DNA of 64,000 bases, from the NCBI RefSeq assembly GCF_003063625.1, contig NZ_CP026604.1, forward strand, positions 2,046,001 through 2,110,000. Direction: 5' to 3'. Below the pieces are notes generated by a model. That model worked only from the letters and a program-made list of their open reading frames with translations. It was not told the origin of the DNA and did not search any database. The DNA is from Saccharobesus litoralis. Its GTDB lineage: Bacteria; Pseudomonadota; Gammaproteobacteria; Enterobacterales; Alteromonadaceae. The position numbers were made by a program, and so were the translations under genes. This document shows positions 52,301-61,300 of the stretch, in pieces (the stretch's first letter is position 1; each line of letters begins with the position of its first letter).

Positions 52301-55300
52301 GTGGTTGGTTTACCTGCTCAATATGACAGTTTGAAAGTGTATATTGGTGGGGTACAAGCGTCTATTATTGAAGTGCGCCAAGATCAAGATAACGAACGAG
52401 TCGCCTTGATAGATGCTGAAGTTAATCATATTAGTCAGCCGGGTTTATACAAGGTTAGAGTTGAAGCTGAGTTTGCTGGTGTAAGTAAACTTGCGGAACG
52501 TAATGGTGCCTTCGTTGTCGATGAAGCTCTTAGCATTGAACACTTGCAACCAAGCTGGACGCAGCCTAATGGCGGTGAGTGGATCACCTTGTCGGGCACT
52601 GGATTTGAACCGGGTAATACGGTTATGCCGGGTATCAATATTTCTGTCGGCTCAACGCCGGTAACTGATATCAAAGTCGAATCGAGCAATTCATTACGTT
52701 TTGTTGCACCAAGATCACTGCCAGGCAAATACAATTTAGTTGTCAGTAACCGTTATGGTGATGAAGTCACCAGCGATATCGTTCAGCTTGGTTATGGCTT
52801 ACGTAAATTCAGCCACGTTAAAGGCGAAAATGTTAACCCTGTCGATATATGGGTAGATCAAGATTCTGGTGTGGCTATTTCATCGTCTGGTTACTATGTC
52901 GATGGTCATAATACGCAGTTAATAGACTCGGTTAACTTTGTTGAAAAACTCCTAGCTGTTAGTTACAACTTGCAAGATGTCACTCGTCCTGTGATGGTTG
53001 GAGGTGCTAGTTCCTTACCATCAGATCCAGCAAAAATTGCTGAAATAGTTGAAACCAATAGAGTACGACAAATAGCGGTTAAACAAATATTGAAAGATCC
53101 GTTAACCGATCAAGAACAGAACTATATAGCCTCTAGCAACGACTATTCTTATACCTTTGCAGTAGATTCAATCCAATTACAAGCAACAACTGAGCTAGAA
53201 GAAGATGTACTTCGCAAGCGTTTATATGTCAGTTCGGGTGCGGGTGGTATTGCAAAACTTAACTTGGACGAGCAACGCGGGCTGCAAGTTATTAATCAAG
53301 AAAATGTCGGTGGTTTAGTATCTGGCTTTGTTGTTGAAGATGACTTGTTGCTGGCGGCTACCTATAGCTCAACTGCAAAAGCGCCTGATATGGTTTGTCA
53401 ATTTGGTGTTGGAGCAGGCAGTTCAGGAAGTTCAGTTGAAATTAACTATGCGGACCCAAGTGATCCGGTTCGCTTGCCGACCTATTATCAAGCGAATGGC
53501 TCAGCGGTTAGCTTTATCAATGCTAATGGGCAATTAGTCTCAGGTGGTGTTGCTGGCGGCACAACTTGGCAAATGGGGCCTCCATGTCCGGAACGTCACA
53601 CTGCAGAACAAGTTCAAGCGACAGTAGATACACAACACAATTTAGTTATCCAATCTTTAACAGATCCAAGTCTGCTACGTGAGATCCCATTTGCATCCAA
53701 TATTTATGATGCCGTGCAATATGGTCAGCATCTAATCACAGCACATGGCGACACAGGTGTAGCTATATTCCCTATCGAGCAGCCAGATAGTAAAACTTGG
53801 TTGCAAATTAATTCTGATATTCAGTCTGCGCCATTTAGTGCGGTCAAACTAAGTTTATACGCAAATTTATTGATTGTATCAGGTGACCAAGGAGGCTTTG
53901 CGGTATACGACCTAGTTAATTTAAGTGAGCCAGAACTGGTTAGTGCCGGTAACACAGAAAAAACGCTAGCAACAGATATATTTAAGCAAGGTTTGCTATT
54001 GGCTAGTCGTAAACAAGGTGTGACGAGCATGGAGCTGCCGGGGGCTGTCGTGCTTGATTTTAACGTTAGCCAGCTAGGAGCATTAAGCCAAAGCCAACCA
54101 TTGAAATTCCGCTTCAATCAATTTGTAGAATTGGATTCAGTGCAACTGACATTACTTGATACTGCCGGTAATGCGGTTGACTTTAGTTTGTCACCGCTTG
54201 ATAGCAATGGCACAAGTGCTAGTCAGTATGCTGTAACTATTAATTCAGTTTTGGATCAAAGTGCTGAGCAATTGTTGTCTTTACAAGTCGCCGATGTCAG
54301 AACAGTTGCTGGCACGGGTTTATGGCGATCAGTACAACTTGAATTCTATTTAAGTCAAGATATTCAACCGCAAATCAGTCACATTGAGAACGGGATTGTC
54401 CATCATGGCCATGAACAAAATATTGATATAGTCGGTAGCGGGTTTACCTCGGATAGCGAAGTTTATTTGGGGCCATATCTAGTCGACAGTATTTTTGTGG
54501 ATGAAAATCTCTTACAAGTAAATTCTAAGAATCTTGAGCTATTGCCTTTAGTGCAAGGTCATCAAGTTAGTATTTCAGTTAACAATGGTTCCCTGAAAGA
54601 TATCTATCTTGGCGGTGTGGTTTATTTAGCAAATAGCCTTGAAGCTGAGTTAAATCTCTCGCGTACTTCGGGCAATATGCAAGGTGGCTATAAAATCGCT
54701 GTAAGTGCTGATTCTCCAGTCATTGCGCCGGGTAGTAAAATAATGTTGCGCGATGTATTAGGCAATGAAATTGTTACGCAATTAGCTGATGCCGGGAGTA
54801 GCAATCGTGACTTGAAAGATGATGTAGTGACTCCGCAGTTATTTGAATTTATAGCTCCAGCGGTCGAAGTTCCGGGTATCTACCAAGTGGCGTTACTCAT
54901 GGCGGGGCAAGAGGTTTCAGTCGGTGAATTCAGCTATACCCTTCCAGCGGGCGAAAGCATTGATTTACCAAACTATCCACCTATGCAAATTGGTGCATTA
55001 GCTAATGTTGATGATTTGCTTTATGTTGGCGTAAAAGGTGGAACAGTTGCACCATCTAATCCTTATCTAATGGAAGCAGGGATTGAAATTTACGACCTTT
55101 CCATTCAAGAGCAACCTATTCGTTTAGCGCAACTGAGCCTATCAGAGCCAGCACATCAATTAGCCATTGCTGACTCATTGGCCTTTGTCGCCAATGGAGC
55201 TAATGGCTTAACTGTGGTTGATGTTGGCCAAACTGAGCAGCCTTTTATCGTTAAGCATTTACCAATTGCCGGTTACAGAACGGTAGATTTGACGCTAGAT

Positions 55301-58300
55301 CAATCAAGTGGTGTTTTAGCTGCGTTATCAATTAGTGATTTGGGTGATGGCTTCATTCGTTTCTTTGACATTAGTGATCCAGAATTTGATCAGCCTCTAG
55401 GTTATCAAACAATACAATTTAGCCAAGGTACTCTAGTTGGCCAACCGCAATCTATGTCTTGGTTCGAAGGTGCGTTATACGTTGTGTTTACACAAGATGG
55501 TAAGCAAAAACTCGCCGTATTTGAGCAACTGGCACAGTCTAATTTTGAGCCAACGATATTTGAGTTAGGTGAGAACAATGCAACTGGCTTAACGCGTTTG
55601 CAAGTCGTTGCAGGGCAAATTACGGTAGGTGATAACGACGGCCTGACTATGTATCAATATGTTGAAGGTCAAGGCTATCAAAGATATTACTGGCAACAAG
55701 CGAGCGATGCCTCGGTATTAGCTGATGTTCAAGGTAACATTTTAACTTCGGATGGCGATGGCGTCGTATTCTTGCCAGCTAGCCAATTAGCCATAACTAA
55801 GGTAACGCCGACAACTGGCGAAAATTTAGCGCAGCAAGAAGTCATATCGATTCGATTGAATGGCAGAATTAATACTCAGCCAGAGCATTTGCAACAAGTC
55901 GTTGAACTATCGACCAATGGCCAACCACTGCAACCAACTGACTATACTATCGTGGCAACTAACTTTATTTCAGGTGCCGAATTGTTGATTGAAATTCACC
56001 AAGGTGTTGATATATCAAGTGGTGTTTCGTTAAGGGTCGATAGCGACTTACAAAGTGTAAATGGCAACACATTAGCGCTAGCTTACAACCGACATTTCAA
56101 CTATATCGATGACACGCGTCCGCAAATTAATCGTGTCGCACGTCAAGTCAGTGATCAAGGCTCTCTAAAGGACTCGGGACATTATTTCCATGCTGATGGA
56201 ACTGAGCTTGCCAAATTATATGGGCTTGGGTTTGGAACGGATGCTCAAGCTATTCAAGTTACCGTAGGGGACATCCAGATTGATGCCAGTGATATCTCTC
56301 AGGTTACTGATAGCGAGATCACATTCGAATTTCCACAATGGGTTTCGGCTAATGTGGTGGCACCGTTAACCGTTGAAATCAATAAAGCCGGTTTGTCTGC
56401 CAGAAAAGTCGGTGCCGCGCTAATAATGCCGCAGCTAGCGTTACAAGATATGAATCCGCCGACAGGTCCACCACAAGGCGGTAATCAAATCACGCTTAAT
56501 GGTTATGGATTTAACCCAAATACGCAAATTTTCATCAATAACAAACCTGTTAACCACTATCAGTCAGAATCTAGTTGGTTAGCGAATATTACTGCGCCAT
56601 CTGGTCAATTTGGTTATGCGGATATCACAGCGGTTAATCCACAATTCCCAGATGAAGTTGCAACCCTAAAAGACTACTTCTATGCCGGTAAAGAATTAGC
56701 CAGTGTTGATGTGGCTGGTGAAGAACAGTCACCGCTATCTAATATTGTTGCTGATGAGCAATTGCTTTACTTGCTTAGCGGTGGTGGTTATCAGGTATTT
56801 GATAACCAAGGAGAGGTAATCTCGGAATTAACCACTAACAATGCGATGTTAATGGTTGCTGATGTCAGTAACCCAGTCGCGCCAAACGTTATAAGTAAAG
56901 AAACTGCTGCTGAAACTCAACCTTACCATTTCAAAACCAGTTTAGCGCCTAGCGGTTTTACCCATACGGTTAAGACTGAGCAGTTCTTATACGCGGCAGG
57001 CAGCAAAACCTTAACCCAATTTGATTTGACCTTGTCAGCCGAGCCAAGCCTGCATCGAACTTATCAAATGACTGCGCCTATTACTGGGTTGGCAAGTGAC
57101 GGTAGGCTAATTTTTGTTGCGACTCAAGATGACGTATCAGTTTTCCGTTTAGATGAAAAGTTAGAACTAGAGCGGATTAAACAGCTAACTAGCCAAGAAC
57201 TGGGTGCTGCGGTTGATTTAATCAAAGTAGCTGAAGATAAATTGTGGTTAGTGCAAAACCAAATTAATCAACTACAAGCCATTGAATTGGTGACAGGTTT
57301 ATACCAGATTGAGAATAGTATTAAGTTGACTGATCAATTTGGTTTTAGCTATGCGGCTGACGATATCATTATTCACGGTGATTTAGCGTTTATTTCCACC
57401 GGCTCTCAGGCGACTGTTGAATTGTTCGATAGTGCGGCGCAATCTGAAAATGCGCATCTAGCCAGTTTGAATTTATCCTACCTTATTCGCCAAGGCGATA
57501 TATATGCAGGCAAACTGCTGCGTAGCGGCCAAACACTATATATAGCGGCTGGGCATGGCGACTTGCAACTGTTTGATATATCTAGTTGGTTAAACCAGAA
57601 CTATCGAAGCAGACCAAAGTTAGTTCATTACTTTGCGGTGACAGGTGCGGTTAATGATGTGGCTATTGGCCCAGGTGTTATCTACGCGGCCACGTCTTAT
57701 GCTCAGAACCATCGTGGAGAGGCGATAGAGAGCCCTGTTCCACAAGGTCAAAGTTATGCACGCTTGGGTGGTGGTTTAAATACAATTGAAAATGATAGAT
57801 TAGATATCATTGAGCAAAATCCAGATGTTGGCGGTGTATTAACCCAAGGTGAATATATCACCCTAAGTTTTAACCGCATCTTAGACCAAAATCAGTTCCA
57901 ACAATCGGCGCAACAGCTATTTAGTCTAACCTTGGACGGTGTTCCTGTAGTTGGTACTTGGCAGCATAAGCTTAGCCAGTGGGGTAGCGAAGTATACTTC
58001 GTACCAGCGCAACCACTAGAAGATAAAAAGCGCTACTTACTTACTGTTAGCCAATTAGTGTCCGATCTAAACGGAGTGAAACTAGGCGCTGATTACCGCA
58101 GTTACTTAATTAACCAAAATAGCCAATCGCTGTCGATTGATAGAGTTGAACCACAGCAAGCCAGTTGGCGCGGTGGCGAAATCATTAGTCTATTTGGTCA
58201 AGGTTTTAGTGTTGATACAGTTGTGCAATTGGGCCAGCAAGTATTAGAAAATGACCAATTTACCTTGGTCAGTGACAGTGAAATTCAGCTAACCATTCCA

Positions 58301-61300
58301 ACATTAGATACGTCGCCAACTGAGAATTTATTGGTTGGCCTGCGCGTCAGCCAAGATTGGTTATCTGCGCAATTACCAGCAGCTTTTACTTATATTGCAG
58401 ACCCAAGTATTGAACAGATTGGTGAATATACAGACAACCGATTAGTTGATGCTGATAAGTCATTACATTTGGGGCAATACAACCGTATTGGCATCCGTGG
58501 CGCTGGGTTAAGCAATATCACCCAAGTTTGGATCAATGATGTTTTAGCAAGTGACGTCAAATTAGTTGATGAGCAAACCTTGAGTGTTGCCATCCCGAAT
58601 AACATGGTCGGCTCACTGCGTATTGCCGTGTCCAATAGTACCAATCGATTAGATCAAGTGATTGATGAGTCATTATTTGTTTATTTGCCAGTTAACGAAT
58701 ACAGCCGGTCTGGTGTCACTGATATGGCACGAGCTGGGGATATTGTCGTTAGTGCAATTGGCGCGGATATCTACTTACAATCGACTTTAGCCGATAGTTC
58801 ACCAGTGTTATTAAGTCGTACAACACTTCAATCAAGTATCAAAAATATTGCGCTTGATAAACGTTATATTGCCGCGCAACTGCAAAATGGTAACGTCGTT
58901 TTACTGGACTATATAAACCCGTATGCCCCAGAAACGATCCATCAAATCTATAACCAAACGCAGCTGGATTTCAGCAATTTAACGATAGATAGCGGCGTGT
59001 TGTTTGCTCAAGTTAATTCCAGTTTATATCAGGCTAATACCAACAGCCCTAACTGGCAGCCAGCGTTAGACAATGTCGAACAATGGCAATTGTTCGATGG
59101 CGAGTTAATTTTGGCGTCTGGCTCTGAAATAGTAGTGTTAGATGCTGGGATCATTACCAACGAAAAAGCGCGTTTTGACAGTCAGCAAAATGTTGAACAG
59201 CTGATTGTAACTGCCGACAACTTATTGTTGGTAGGCGATGATAGCTTGGCGTTATGGCAACGCAATGGCAGCTACTTTGCCCCTAGCTATGAATTGCTAG
59301 GTCATACGAGTTTTGTCAAAGAGGGCATTTGGCAGCTAAGCGGAGAATTAGCCGCACTATTTAGCGAAGGTCAGATCCAGTTATTTGATTTAGATGCGTC
59401 TGCTGGCCAACTGACTATTAATGAGCTACTGACTTTGGATGCCGATGCTATTCGTTTAGATAAGTTGGCAACAACCAATTTACGAGGCAGTTACCTTGAT
59501 TGGTTGCAATCGGGCAAGCTCTACCATCAAGCATTACCACTGCCTAATATGTGGCGCGATAAGCGCCGCGATATCTACACTGAATATGCAGCTTTAGCTT
59601 TCAATATTGCAGGCCAGAATCTAGCTTGGAGTAATGTCGAACTAAACGTCGAGAGCAATAACCTAGAGCATCAGGGCTTTAGCCAAATTAATGGTCGCCA
59701 ACTAGCCTTTACACCGCTTGAAAGCTGGGTATTAGATAGCCATGTAACCAGTCACTTATTTAATCAGCCAACGCAGAGTATAGACGGCGCGCAAGTGCAA
59801 TTTGACCAAAGCGTTAATCAGCAAGTCGCCAACATACTACCGACCGAAGATGCTTATTTAGAAAAGCTGACACCTAACTACACTATCACTGGGCGGGCAA
59901 CCGACTTTAGTTTAGCTGGCGTTAATCTGCACTTACTCGAATCTATTCAAATCGGTAACCAGACCTTTAGCCAAGCAGATTTTGAAGTAGACAGTAGTGG
60001 CCAAGTGATACGTTTCAGCCATGCATTTAGCGATGCCGCGTTACTGAGTGTTGAAGCAAGCTACGCAGATAAACAAGTCGCTTTGCCAGCTGCATTGCAG
60101 GTTGATCAGGCGTTAGCCATTAGTGCTATATATTCAGACAACAACATTGCTAATGACAGACTAAGCGATAGTGGTGGTAATAGAATTACAGTAGCTGGTA
60201 AAGGGCTAAAAGGACAACTGGGTGTTCACTTAGTGTTGGCTGATGGCAGCCAGCCGTTATCTAATACTAATAAAGTTAGTTACGAATTAAGTGCCGGTCA
60301 GCTGAGTTTTGTGGCGCCAGCAGCAATACCCGATTTTGAGTATCGCGTTGTTATCACCAAACCATCGACGCAAGAGCAGCATTCCTCTTCTACAACCATG
60401 CTTGGAGTTGATGATACTAAGCCAAGGTTCGTTTCGTTACAGGCGCTTAGCTACTTTAAACCGCTAACTTTAACCTTTAACGAAAATATATCTATTAGTG
60501 ATTTTACCGTTATCAAATCAAAGCAGGATTATTCGGTTGCGCCAGATGAGGATATTTCTGCACGCTTTGCTCTTAATGTTATAGATAACCAAGTTAGCTT
60601 GGCGCTTAAACCTAACCAAGTACTTGAGCATAATGCAGTTTATACCGCGCAATTGCAGGGCATTGCCGATTTAGCTGGCAATCAAGTTCTAAACTATAGT
60701 CAGGCTTTAGTTGATGGTAATTGGCAAAGTGCGTTTATAGCAGAAGACAGGTTAGCACCAAGAAATACGCAGTTAACTAGTCAAGGTGAAGCACTGTCGC
60801 TATCTGTGTCACTAACAAGAGGCCGCAGTTATAGCTTTGAATTAAGCGCTGAAGATAACTATCAGGCGCAATTAACCCATAAATATAGGGTGTCTACCGA
60901 TGGCGGTGTTAGTTTTGGTAATGAGTTATCCGCAACACAAGGCCGTTTTGAGTTAAGAATTTTAGAAGCGTTTGCTCCGCAATTAGTGGTAAGAACTAAA
61001 ACCATTGATGGTAATGGTAACTTCTCCGAAGCAAGCTTTAACGCTAGTATCGTCGATCCTAATATTCAAATTTCAGCAGTGAGTACAACGCCACTCGAAG
61101 TCGAAGAACTAACGGCTTCTCAAGTGAAGTTTGAATTTACCGGTGACACGGACTTAATTAATAGCGCCGATATCAGAATCAACCAAAGCTGGTATCACGC
61201 AGAACTGCATCACCAAGGTTTAGGCAATGCCTATGCTCAAGTTCAGCATTTAAACGGCAGTATTCCGCTTGATGGTCAAGGGTCTAAGCCTGATACCTAT

